NCBI GenBank assembly: GCA_018398815.1
Contig: CM031616.1
Location: 29,250,893-29,314,892, forward strand
Origin: Conus ventricosus
Taxonomy: Eukaryota > Mollusca > Gastropoda > Neogastropoda > Conidae
Length of the DNA: 64,000 nucleotides
Direction of reading: 5' to 3'
The stretch's first letter is position 1; each line of letters begins with the position of its first letter. Below, one piece after another: positions 1-10,085 of the stretch. The position numbers were made by a program, and so were the translations under genes. The notes below the pieces were generated by a model that did not search any database, was not told the origin of the DNA, and was given only the letters and a program-made list of their open reading frames with translations.

Positions 1-1322
1 GGAGAGCTTGGGAAAGTGCTATGGTTTGTCAGTATGGCACAGGACTCGTTTGGGTTCAAGACCTTTGTTGAACAGTGGAAGGAATCGCAAATCTTGATGC
101 TGGCACAAATTGGCTGGCATCCACATGCACAGTTTAAGATATACTATGTCTAAGGTAAATTGATGATGTGATATTCCTAATACTGTGCCATTTGAGAGCT
201 GGGGAAAACAAGTCAGCTACTTAGTCCTGGAAGTCTTTGCAGAATCTAAGGGGAATAGGGGTGGGAAAGAGACACCAGGGGTAAGGGTATGGAGGGGAGA
301 AGATCAGTTATAAAACTAGAATCGAAACAGGAAGACAGCAAGTGATGAAACTAAAAGAGACAGGAAGACAGATATTTTTGCAGATAGATAATCAACTGTG
401 AACATCAAATATCCATTCTTATATCCTTCAGATTCTATAAATCCTGCACTTTATTGAGCCCACTTCTTTGCCACCAGCCAGAATTCGTAATAAAAGCAAA
501 TAATGTGTTCTGCAATTCTTTACAATAAGAAGCATTTGCCTTGTTAGCTCTGATATGGTCTCTGTGATTGGCTAGGCATTAAACATTGAGACCTATTTGT
601 CCATACGATTTCACCGTATTTTGTGCGCATGTTGGAAAAAAGTCTGACACATAGAATAATATGTAGAAAAAGAAAAGGTCCCCCCCACCCCCCCAAATCT
701 TCAGACAAAGTTTTTGAGAGGTAATTAAACTCACTGAGATTAACCTTGGTGATGTCTTAGTGTGCTTTTACTAGTGATGTCTTAGTGTGCTTTTACTAAG
801 AGCGACAACTCTCGTGCATAAAGTCATGTCTGGCTGTATCTGCCTCTTCAACTGTTCAAGAACATAACAATACCTAAGAACAACCATGGAGACTACGGGC
901 CCCTGAAATGTTTTCTTCTTTTTTTTTTTAATGCGAGAGAGCATGAATTTGTGTCAAGGTGTGTTGATGATAAGATTTGAAAGTAATTTGTTGTGAACTT
1001 ATTTTTACTGCAGTTGCTACAAGATACGGAAGTCCCCCATCCCTCTGCTGTGTGATGGCAGATGGCTGTATCCCTTCCTGCCCCCCCCCCCCCCCCCCCC
1101 CACCCCCACCCACCCCCACCCCCCCTGCATAATATTACAAGATTGGGAAGACATATACACTTTGTGTAGAAATTACACTATTTTTTGCTGTTTAGAAAAG
1201 TACATCACCAGCAATGTGAGGGTCAACAAGTCTGTCCAGACTTGACTTGCCCTGGTCAGCAGATTGATGTATGCTGTTTTGAAATGTTCAGTATGAATGA
1301 GGCTGCCATGTTCATGTTCCAG
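1..1322. other. MYG1 intron, no exon found
   Basis: No earlier MYG1 exon is recognisable here. The stretch is AT-rich and holds a perfect 25-bp tandem duplication (749-798), C-rich runs near 680-695 and a poly-C run at 1081-1100 with C/A-rich flank. Confidence 0.5.
749..798 (+). repeat. Perfect 25-bp tandem duplication
   Basis: The unit starting GTGATGTCTTAGTGTG occurs twice head to tail with no mismatch inside the presumed MYG1 intron. Confidence 0.85.
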
Positions 1323-1401
1323 GTACAGAATATCCACAAACCTCAGCAGTCGAGTGAAAAGGTGTAATCCAAAATGGAATGACAAGAATGTGGATGAAAT
1401 G
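1323..1401 (+). CDS. MYG1: MYG1 exon A
   Basis: This 79-nt exon follows a TTCCAG acceptor and ends ATG|GTATGA. It starts with one base completing a codon and then encodes 26 residues ending NPKWNDKNVDEM. It aligns with the human MYG1 stretch that contains RLNPTWN. It joins the next exon in phase 0. Confidence 0.8.
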
Positions 1402-2339
1402 GTATGACAGATTTTCATTGTTGGTATGTTTGAACTGTTTTCAGAGTGTGTCATTAAAATGTCACATATTGCATGAGAGTTTAAAACAGCTTTTTTGGGT
1501 GTGTGTTGTGCACCATTACATATTCTTTAAGACCGTACTCTCTTGTCCAGAGCTTCAGAAGACAAATAAAACATGTAAAGTCATTGCGACCATGCAGTTT
1601 TGTGTCACACCTAAACTGGTCAGTGGTTAGTGATGACAGAAAGTTTCTGCCACAGATCACCCGTGAAAATAATGACTTGATATATCTTTTGCAATGTGTA
1701 TTGATGATCAGTGTTAACAAAAACTGCTGCAAAAATCAGCAAAAGAAAATGTATGTATACCAGTAAGTATGATTATCATAGGTTACATCTTTCTCCTGCT
1801 GTACAGAAACTTTCTATTAACCACATTAAGATGTGAATAATTTGACTGAGCAATTTGATTAAAAATGAAAGTCACACGCACACACACACAGTTTTTAAGG
1901 AGTCCCAATTTAATACTCCACAAATCTGAAGATCTCAAAGGTACCTATGTTTTTGCAGACCTGCTTCCAGCAAGCATTTGAAATGGCAGGTGCCGAATTC
2001 TTAGACATTGTCAACCAATACAAGACAGTCTGGCTACCTGCCCGGGATGTTGTCCTGAAAGCTGTGAATGTCAGGAAAGAGGTAGGATGTGGAATTAAGT
2101 TTCAGAGTGTTTTATTGTCTTTACTCCCAGGGAAAGCTTTCATTGTTGTTGTTAGAAAATAACTTGTTCATGGTGATAAACACCATATAGCATTGCGAGG
2201 GTATACTGTATTTCAGTTGGCTGGTCTTAACAAGATTGGGATTGAAGTATGTTATTTTTGTATATCGTTTTTTAGCTCTCTTTTCTAATTTTGATCATTC
2301 TAAAATCACACACACACAGCACACGAGTACACACACACA

Positions 2340-2398
<59 letters not shown>

Positions 2399-3402
2399 GA
2401 GGAAACACACACACACAGAGAATACACACACACACACATGCACGCACACACACTCCATGTGTGTATGTTTACATGTTATACATATGAGAGTAGATGAAAA
2501 GGGAAAGAAAGAATTATGTTTCAAGAAAGCCCACATTTTGGCTATGCAAATTATCGAATTCAAGTTTGATCTTTTTATCAAACCTTATAGCACAGCTTTT
2601 ATTGAGGGCTTTTCTCACGTGGCAGTACACCATGAAAAGAAATTATTTCCAGATGGAAAAAGCAGGAAAAAATATTCTGGATGCCAGTTAGAAGATGCTT
2701 GACCATGCATTAACCCAACGTACTAGTGAGACTCCGTGTTGATAACAAACCAGCATCATGTAAGTCTCTTGTCACTGTTACGGTATTCTGGTAATTAATG
2801 ATATGGTGTTCTGAACAAAAATTGTGTGTCATTCATTACAGCAGATCTCTTTGTAGATTCCTTTTTCCTAAGCATGATCTTCATATCCAAGCAGACTTCT
2901 GTGCGTTTCACTTACACTTGGCATGTGAATGGTTGCAACAAGGACCTAAATCATCTGGTTTCCTACTTCCTTTGTTGTTCATTAGACTGCTATGTGGTCG
3001 AGTACATGAGATGCATCTTTTGAGGAGAGTGGTAAGAGGTTTTCCATGCAGTGTCCTTGCTTCAGGCAGATAGCAGTGAGGAGATCGTGGTGATGGCAGA
3101 GGGTAGTGCCCCCTGGAAAGACCACCTGTTCACCATTGAGGAAGAACTCGGCATATCTCCGCCCATCAAGTATGTGCTGTTTACTGACAACAATGGCCAC
3201 TGGCGTGTGCAGTGTGTACCCCTTAAGCTCGGATCCTTTGACAACAGGTAAGAAAAGTGCTCTCTAATTGGTCAAAGATTGGGAGGAGTTTTTTTTTTTT
3301 TTTTAATTTCAAGAGGTGGGAAATGGATGGATAATTTGTTTTTCTAGTGATGTTCACATTCTCTCTCCCACCCACCCCCATGCCCATCTCTTCCTTTTTC
3401 AC

Positions 3403-3454
<52 letters not shown>

Positions 3455-5241
3455 CACAGTGTGATAAAAAGCCTACATATGCACACTGTACAAGCGCTGA
3501 TCCATTCACTTTGGTCCAATTACGGGGGATGTGTTGGCGTAGGACCCTTAGTAGCCTTTGACGCCGAGTTTTATGCTAGGGAAACCAGCCTGCCCCTTTT
3601 GATGAACGTAATTCTTGCCATCCTTTTCGATATTCTGGCATTTGTTGGGACAGGTATGTTTGAGAGAGAGAATGATGGTAATGGAATTTAACCATAAAAA
3701 ACAGTTTTACAATACACTTGCCTGTCCAAACACAAGAACGTCCTCTCACCTGCCCACTTTGCCAGGATAAAGTGCGAGAAGTAAACTATGGGTATGATTC
3801 ATGAGGTGAACTCTATAAGGGCGATAACCATCAGACCAACAGCTTAAGAAGGCATGGTTAGGTCCTTGCTCTTCCTTTTTTCTCCCTTAACACCCCCTTC
3901 TCCCCCCCCCCCCCCCTCACTTTCTTTTTGGGGGCTTTGCTGCCTCACCTCTTTCACTGTAGGAGGGGGCCTGAACCCCATTGATGGCCTAAGGCATCTT
4001 TCAGATCACCGCCTTCTTTAACTCGATTTTCAAATTTCACAATTTCAATTTCAGACATCTTAATATTATTTATCAATTACATACAGCCAGTCTTGTTTAT
4101 TTTTCATGGAGACTATGTATGGAGTAGTAAGATTATGCTGTGTGTGTGTGTGTTGGTTTTTTTTATAGCAAAATTTATTTAACATTTTCAAGCGAATGCA
4201 GTGTATGAAGAAAACACATATGCATGCCAAAGTACATTCCAGAGGAGTGAAAGATCAAACATAGTTACTGCCTGTACACATTGTCGATGGACTGTAGTAG
4301 ATGTGAGAAATGCTGTGTCATTTCCACTGACACTTCTTGGCGCTGAACTGTGATTTTGAGAGTGCAGGTATTAGTATAAAATTATTGAAAGATACGAATC
4401 AGTCTTTATAGATTGTTTCCTTATCCTCATCTGTGTGTGTGTGTGTGTGTGTGCGTGCGTGCGTGCATGTGTGTGTGTGCATGCACACTGGAACTGGTGC
4501 TGTTGTATGTGTCGGCTTGATCTGTTGCTTGTTTATGAAGACTAGTGTCTGTATTCAGTTTTTATCACTAAATTTGATTTTTTTCAGTTTTGTTTGAGGA
4601 GACAGGCTTGTGCTGTTATCTGTAAACTTGATTTGTACAGTATTGAGACAGTCTGCACCTACTGCTGTTATCAACATGGTATGTGCATCTGTTTCCAGAG
4701 GTTGGAATTCTTTAGTGAACGGGTCACTGTAAACTGTGTGAGTGCCAGAAGTCTAAATTCTTTAATGAACAGTGTCAAGAAGTCAGAATTTTTGTAGTGA
4801 ACAGTGATAGCATCTTGTTAAGATCAAAGCTTATTGTGAAAAATGATCAAGGTCAAAGTATTCATTGAACGATGTCGCCATCAGGTCGCAGATCATTGAA
4901 CAGTGATTAGCATCTTGTTAGGTTTCAACAGCTTATTGAAAAAAAATGATCAGAGGTCAAAGTTCTTCATTGAACGATGTCGGCATCATTTGTCGCAGAT
5001 CAGTGAACAGTGTTGGCATCACTACCGAAAGTGCAAGCTTTTGGGTAGAATTCAGACCATCTGTGTTTCAGACTGCGCTGCTGAGGAGTGGGGGGGTTTG
5101 AGGGATGAGAACTGAGCCCCAAAAAGTGGGATCCCGACTGCATTTTCGTCCATACCTCAGGCTTCATTGGGGGCAACAAAAACCTACGACGGCGCTCTCA
5201 CCATGGCCCGCACAGTTTTGAAGTTAGCAAAAACAGTGTAA
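1323..5241 (+). CDS. MYG1: MYG1 exonuclease, 3' half (four exons)
   Basis: This is the C-terminal half of MYG1, a conserved eukaryotic DHH-like 3'-5' RNA exonuclease reported in nucleus and mitochondria (family knowledge). Exons at 1323-1401, 1959-2081, 3066-3247 and 5072-5241 have AG/GT borders and compatible phases. They encode family-typical pieces: NPKWND, FQQAFEMAGAEF, WLPAR, GSAPWKDHL, WRVQCVP and CIFVHTSGFIGG. Together they give roughly 180 residues against about 376 for human MYG1, so the N-terminal catalytic half lies left of the window or in a large upstream intron. The last exon needs several one-base corrections to stay in frame, whereas the first three are intact. I therefore favour consensus error over a pseudogene, although decay cannot be excluded. 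The gene converges with DCAF7 about 29 kb away. Confidence 0.85.
1402..1958. other. MYG1 intron
   Basis: This 557-bp intron between exons A and B has GT at 1402 and AG at 1957-1958. It contains a short CA run near 1880 and nothing else recognisable. Confidence 0.7.
1959..2081 (+). CDS. MYG1: MYG1 exon B
   Basis: This 123-nt exon (41 codons, phase 0 at both ends) lies between a TTTTTGCAG acceptor and a GAG|GTAGGA donor. It reads TCFQQAFEMAGAEF, then WLPAR and RKE, matching the helical region of MYG1 before its C-terminal domain. Confidence 0.85.
2306..2452 (+). repeat. (CA)n microsatellite in MYG1 intron
   Basis: A long CA run is interrupted by AAGAGGAAA and similar short breaks. It explains the Thr-His and Val-Cys open frames here, which are not genes. 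The rest of the 2082-3065 intron shows no recognisable feature. Confidence 0.9.
3066..3247 (+). CDS. MYG1: MYG1 exon C
   Basis: This 182-nt exon lies between a TGCTTCAG acceptor and a CAG|GTAAGA donor. It encodes 60 residues plus two bases of a split Arg codon. The motifs GSAPWKDHL, SPPIKYVLFTD and WRVQCVP are diagnostic of the MYG1 C-terminal domain. There is no internal frameshift. Confidence 0.9.
3400..3452 (+). repeat. (CA)n microsatellite in last MYG1 intron
   Basis: An almost pure CA run lies in the 3248-5071 intron. That intron also carries a poly-C stretch near 3901-3915. Confidence 0.9.
4432..4490 (+). repeat. (GT)n microsatellite
   Basis: A GT run carries GTGC variants and lies in the last MYG1 intron. 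Confidence 0.85.
4796..5002 (+). repeat. Two-copy ~100-bp tandem repeat before the last MYG1 exon
   Basis: Two diverged units share GAACAGTGAT, AGCATCTTGTTA, AATGATCA, GGTCAAAGT and CATTGAACGATGTCG in the same order. They differ mainly by small indels. A partial third GAACAGTGTTGGCATCA follows just upstream of the exon acceptor. Confidence 0.8.
5072..5241 (+). CDS. MYG1: MYG1 terminal exon, frame broken
   Basis: The exon follows a TGTTTCAG acceptor and ends at TAA 5239-5241. It carries EEWGGLRDEN, then SGIP, CIFVHTSGFIGGNK and a final LKLAKTV in different frames. To match the family it needs about four single-base corrections: near 5076, around 5110-5118, near 5136 and near 5185. As written, the frame stops at a TGA at about 5113. 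The high conservation between the breaks argues for sequence error, but a decaying allele would look the same. Confidence 0.7.
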
Positions 5242-5290
5242 AGCCTGAAGAACCTGCCAGTGTTTGATTGTCTGACTTGTGGAGGTCATC

Positions 5291-5300
5291 AATAAATAAA
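5291..5300 (+). promoter_or_regulatory. MYG1 polyadenylation signals (overlapping AATAAA)
   Basis: AATAAATAAA gives two overlapping AATAAA hexamers about 50 nt after the MYG1 stop codon, a plausible short 3' UTR. Confidence 0.6.
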
Positions 5301-6792
5301 AAAGAACTCTGTGGACTGCTTCGTTGACTGGTACATTTTAAGATGTAAACCTACCTTTGTGACAAATGAAGGAGAGATGTGCATTAATACAAGAAATTGT
5401 TTTACTTGGATCTGGTTGTTAAGATGAGGATGAGCGGGTTTTATGACCATTTCCTTCCCCTTTATGGGTGGACTGCAGTTCGAGCATGTCTGCTTCAAGT
5501 TTTGTAACCCGATAAAAAAACAGAAATGTCTGAAATATACTTTAATAACTGGTAAGTTTTAGTGGCTCAGTAAACTACAGAATGTCTTTAACCCTACTTC
5601 AGTAACTGGCGAGTGTTCACAATGGCACACCAAACTCAGTGGGGGTTCCAGTATCTGTGAGAAACGGAGTGGGAAACTGATTTTCTCTGAAAACTGACAA
5701 GTGTCCAAGAACACTTTGCTAACAGAGTGGTTAAAGTGCAGCATATTCTAAAATGGACAATCAGGGGGATGATAACTGAAATCAAACTTAAGGTTTTACT
5801 GTGTTATATCCCGAAATAAACCATGAGGCTGAAGTGTGTTCTTCGCAGAATCTTGGTATTTTTACATTGTTCGATACAGCCTATCGTCTCAGAGCACTCT
5901 CCCAAAATGAAGCACTTGGCTGATATCTCAGTGCTCAGACAACAAAACACACTGGTGTTGAATACCTCTTGTTCCCCACTCCTCCACTCTCCATCCCCTT
6001 CTTCTGAGATAAAATGCAAATAACGCCAATATGTGCACAAGTATCTGTACCCTCCCCCGGGGGTCTCCACCTTCCCACCCTTCACGATACATAACACACC
6101 CTGTCATCATGCAAGGGCCATTCATGTGAGGATTTTAAAAAATCTTTCCAGGGAAATGAATTTCCGCGACATTGAATGAATCGATTCTTTCCTAAAGATA
6201 CAATGAAAAAAGAACTTTGCTTTTCGTTACACATAACAATGAGAGTCAACACATGTACAAACGCTTTCCATCAGACAGAAAGAAACCCAGTTTGAAACGA
6301 CTGGGACTGAAACAATGCATGCAAGCCAATATACAAATTGAACACACAAAACAAGGTGCAAAGTGACGCTTGTGACACAATATGGAACGAGTGAATTTTC
6401 AACAAATGTGTTTTCTTCAGACTTCGCAAGGAACAGACATAACAAAATGCATGAAGCAATACTCCCTAGATAGCTGTCTCCTGCTAAAAACCCATCTGGG
6501 GAGCATTATCTCCAGCTAAAAGCCATTTGGGGAGTATTGTTTTGTGCATTTTGTCTGTTATTTTTGACAGCTTTTGTCAAACATTTTGTTCATATCCTGT
6601 ACAATGGGGAAAAAAGTGTTAACTTAAATCTTGTTTTGCTGTTTATTTGTATTTTAATTCAGAATAACCAGTCAAGTACACATATCCAAAATTACTGGCA
6701 AAAAGTTGTCTGGAACCCATTTATAATGAATGTATAAAAAAAGTTAGTTGTATATTTCCATTTAAGATTTTTTGTGTGTTAGATAGTAATGG
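5301..6792. other. Intergenic, nothing recognised
   Basis: This AT-rich stretch lies between the MYG1 3' end and the LTR retrotransposon. The short open frames here show no family signal. Confidence 0.5.
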
Positions 6793-6797
6793 ATCAG
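6793..6797 (+). repeat. Target-site duplication, left copy
   Basis: ATCAG immediately precedes the 5' LTR and is repeated exactly after the 3' LTR, as expected for integrase-mediated insertion. Confidence 0.85.
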
Positions 6798-7804
6798 TGT
6801 CACGAGTTTGTCACGGGGCCTACGACGTTCGACCCACCCAGGTGGCGGAATTACTTATTTTGTTTATTGTCGTTGCTGTTGTCGTGTACCCGTCCCTTAG
6901 TGTGGCTTGTGGTGCGGTTGCACCTTGGTATAGTTCAGCTCAACTTCGGTTTGCTTTCTCTCTCTCTCTCTCTCTAATTCCACCGCCCGTGCTATTCATC
7001 CTGCAAGTTCACGGGTGGCCGGTACCTTTCTCTCGAACTTTCTGTCTATCGGCCTCTCGCCTGTCTTTTTACCCGTCGCACGTGCTTCGTTTTTTTAGTT
7101 TGAAGTATGCTCACTCTGTGACGCAGCATGGCATGTTGGCCGCCATTGCTGGGGGAGGTTAGCTCTTCACTCGAGCGGAAGATGTCTCTGGGAGCGCCTG
7201 CTCCAGTCTCGGTTCCTTCCCGTTTCATCGAGAGTACAGTCAGTACTTTCAATTCCTGCAGTCGGCCTGTAGGAGAGGGACATCGCTTCTTCTGTTTCCG
7301 CATCTTCGCCTCTGTCCTCTCGACTGGACAGAGGGTAGAGAGAGTCCTCTGACCCGCCTCTTCGGGGTCACCCACGGGTAGCTGGTAAGCATCAGTTTCG
7401 TGGTCTGTTTGTTTTGATTTGTTGTTGTTAGCCGGCTTAGTCTTCGCTTTTGCGCAATTTTCTTTTGTTTTCGAAATTGTAAGAGAAATATTGTGTGAGA
7501 CCCTTTTCTCTGGTTAATTCCATCTTTAACCTGGCCATTCTAAATTATTTCAAATTCTTTCTCCTGTTTATGTATCTGGTGATGCGGTAGTCGGTGGGGG
7601 AAGGGAGAGAACCTGGTGATTCAGGGGTTTGGGAACTTGCTTGGTCTCGCTCGTCCGCCCCTGTCACATTCGCCGGACTTTTATCCTTCGGCCACCGTCT
7701 GTTTGTGTGTGCAAGGAGAGCGAGTTTTATGTTCACGAGCGTGCGTGCGCATGATTTGTCGTTCGGATGCGTGGTTGGAGATTTGTGTTATTTTGAAATG
7801 TGTT

Positions 7805-7810
7805 TATAAA
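7805..7810 (+). promoter_or_regulatory. Candidate TATA box of the LTR
   Basis: TATAAA lies in a TGTTTATAAAATG context and is conserved in the 3' LTR at 19891-19896. No transcript evidence is available, and it would imply a long R region. Confidence 0.3.
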
Positions 7811-8387
7811 ATGTGACAGTTGTGCCATTGAATTATTATTTGCAAATGTGGTGGCAGTTATTAAGCGATGGTCGCTGTGTTGATTTATTTCCTAAGGAAG
7901 GAAAACGTTAAGCGTGAGTGAGAGAAGGGTGAAGATAATTTATATTTGTTTTATAACCTGTTGATTTAATGCAGTCTTTTACCTGCATCGTGTGAGAAGA
8001 CTTGATTCAATGGGTTTACTGTGTGCGTACTTGAATACACTTCCCCTCGCCCATCATGCGAGTGGCTGTTAAGACTTGACAGCAATGGTCAGACGGTACT
8101 GACGGCAGGGTTCCAGTACCCTTCTTCCTTCCTCCTTCCTTCTTCTTTTCCTCCTCTCCGACTCTCCTCCCAGCTACGTCCTTCCCCCCCTCCCGGGGGC
8201 TTCACCTGGAGCACGAACTGGATGGTGCCACGTGCTGGTCGAGGCCACGTTCTGGCTGAGACCACGGACGAGATGGTGCCACGCGCTGGTCGAGGCCACG
8301 CCTTGGGTCGGGACCGTGGACTGCTAGGGAGCCCGCCGTCTCGACTGGCCGGCCTGGACCCCGTCCAGGACCCCCAGTAACAGCTAC

Positions 8388-8427
<40 letters not shown>

Positions 8428-8682
8428 GACACGCTCTTCACTGCCCGTTGGGAGTCGGGGGGTGTCGGCTTTGGGCGACTCTCTGCGAGAACCAACCCGG
8501 CTCGGAGCACTAGTGCGACAGGGTTTCTCCCGCGGACTTGACAGGGGCAGGGATGTGGACGCACTCCGTGGTGTGAGAAAGGGTCAATACGGGAAATATT
8601 TCTTTATAATTGTGTACATGTCATATGTGCTGGAATGCTTTTAATTGTGTTTGTGTACGTCGTATGGTGAAATATTTATTTA

Positions 8683-8800
8683 TAATCGTGCATGTTGTGG
8701 GTGTGGAGTGCTTGATTGCGATTGTGCATGTTGTGTGCGTTGGAGTGCTTGATCGTGATTGTGCATGTTGTGTGCGTTGGAGTGCTTTATTGTGATCGTG
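8683..8800 (+). repeat. ~37-bp tandem repeat inside the LTR
   Basis: About three units of ATTGTGCATGTTGTGTGCGT followed by TGGAGTGCTTGAT-type sequence are present. The same array occurs in the 3' LTR at about 20755-20890. Confidence 0.8.
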
Positions 8801-8840
8801 CATGGTGCGTGTTTGGAATGTTTATTTTGCGGGTTTTGGG

Positions 8841-8846
8841 AATAAA
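8841..8846 (+). promoter_or_regulatory. LTR polyadenylation signal
   Basis: AATAAA near the end of the 5' LTR. The 3' LTR has the equivalent at 20918-20923. It would set the R/U5 border. Confidence 0.5.
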
Positions 8847-8971
8847 GGGGGGTGTTGTATCGTAATCTTTATTGTGTGGTCTCTTGCGGAGCGTGTGGGT
8901 CAGTCACTCCCTTCACCCCACCTAGACCGATCCTGTCAGGGAAAGACCCCAGGGGTCGGTCGTGACAATTG

Positions 8972-8989
8972 TGGGGGCTCGTCCGGGAT
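8972..8989 (+). promoter_or_regulatory. Primer-binding site, tRNA-Pro type
   Basis: TGGGGGCTCGTCCGGGAT lies four bases after the 5' LTR. It is the same 18-mer used as the tRNA-Pro primer site of murine leukaemia virus (established knowledge), so this element probably primes minus-strand DNA from tRNA-Pro. Confidence 0.8.
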
Positions 8990-9298
8990 GTGAAGGGCTC
9001 TGGCTGTCTCTCTCTCGTTTCGCAGAGTACCTGTTTTAGTTTTGTCTGTTTTGTATATGTTTAGTCAGTTTTCGTGTTTGTTCGTGGGTGGTTGGCTGGG
9101 TGACTCTATGTGAAGGGAGTCTTTTTGTGGCCTGAGGGACCATCCGGTTGACTCGGGAGTCGAGGGGAGACCGAGGGGAAATCGAAACCCCGTCCAGACC
9201 TCCTTCCGCCGGGTACCTCACGCAGGTACGGCCGTAAGTCTTGCCCCTTTTGTTGCCGTTTAGTCTTCCATTTCCTGTTTTGTATTTAGCCAATTCTT

Positions 9299-9357
<59 letters not shown>

Positions 9358-9373
9358 CTCTTACCGGGTTGTT
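8990..9373 (+). other. LTR-element leader up to the LINE insertion
   Basis: This untranslated leader includes a run of about 57 T at 9301-9357 just before the LINE target site. The Phe-rich open frames here are that T run. Confidence 0.7.
9359..9373 (+). repeat. LINE target-site duplication, left copy
   Basis: TCTTACCGGGTTGTT is repeated exactly at 15329-15343. The first few bases may be microhomology with the LINE tail. Confidence 0.85.
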
Positions 9374-10085
9374 CCCTCCGGGGGGTTGCGACCTTGTCGT
9401 GGTCGGAGGGTTTGCGTGGTCCAGTGATCCCTTAGGCTCGCTGGCGGGGGCATCAAAACTTGGAGATAGGCTTTTTTTTCATACTGCTTCTAGGCCTGAG
9501 AGGGGCAGATGCTGTTTGGCTAAGCGTACGTGGTAAGGAGTTGATGCCCCCGGTAGGGCTTCCCATGTCCCGATAGGCTAAGGGTGAGGGTCCTGGGCTA
9601 AGAGTAACCCGCCTTTCTCCTTTTCTTGTTTCTGCCCCCCTTATTTGGCCCTTTTTTTATCTTCGTCTCCCTTCAAGTCTTCTTTTCCACACTCCTTTTC
9701 TCTCTGGGTCTCCTTTAAAATCCGCCGCGTTTGCCGTGCGGTGCGACCTGTGTCGGAGGGAATGAATCCTGGTGTTGAGAGGGCTAGCGCTCTCAACACA
9801 TTTACTTTGGCTCGGACCTCTCCTAGACAGGGAGTACACTTTGGCCCGGGTGTACTAATTGGCTCCCCTTCTTGGGGTTGGGTCAAGACGGGCAGTTCCC
9901 CCGCTGGCCAAGTAAACCCCTGCAGTGCTCAGCTCTCTGTTCCCGGAGTTGAGCAATGATCAGGGGGGATAGGGTTGGTTGCTTCTGCTTGTCGTATGTC
10001 TCTCCCGAAGCCTGGAAGGGGTCAGACATTGGTTTCTTGGCCCTGGCCCCTTAGTTGGACTCCAAGGTGGGTGGGTAAGGGAGGG
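9374..10085 (+). other. LINE 5' UTR
   Basis: The stretch starts CCCTCCGGGGGGTTGCGACC and has no convincing reading frame. The open frame running into ORF1 extends upstream to 9975, but the lysine-rich start at 10086 looks more like the true ORF1 start. Confidence 0.55.

Larger units (their letters stand above)
6798..8967 (+). repeat. 5' LTR (2,170 bp)
   Basis: This LTR is collinear with 18886-21045 over its whole length. The differences I see by eye are scattered single-base changes and homopolymer length changes, so the insertion looks fairly recent. It contains a TATAAA (7805-7810), a repeated block near 8218-8300, a poly-C tract (about 8391-8425), a 37-bp-period repeat (about 8683-8800) and an AATAAA (8841-8846) about 120 bp from its end. 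The short open frames inside are conserved between LTRs only because the LTRs are duplicates. Confidence 0.92.

Noticed and set aside
2236..2581. Open frames rich in Thr-His or Val-Cys (also at 3.2-3.7, 40.2-40.9 and 45.0-45.5 kb)
   Set aside because: They are translations of CA/GT microsatellites in several frames at once.
7128..7352. 74-codon open frame present in both LTRs (also at 19217-19441)
   Set aside because: Its conservation follows from LTR duplication. No family signal, and it lies within the LTR.
8021..8564. Open frames of about 120 codons in the LTR on both strands
   Set aside because: GC-rich repeats and poly-C keep several frames open. No homology pattern.
9241..9536. Phe-rich open frames
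   Set aside because: Produced by a run of about 57 T in the LTR-element leader.
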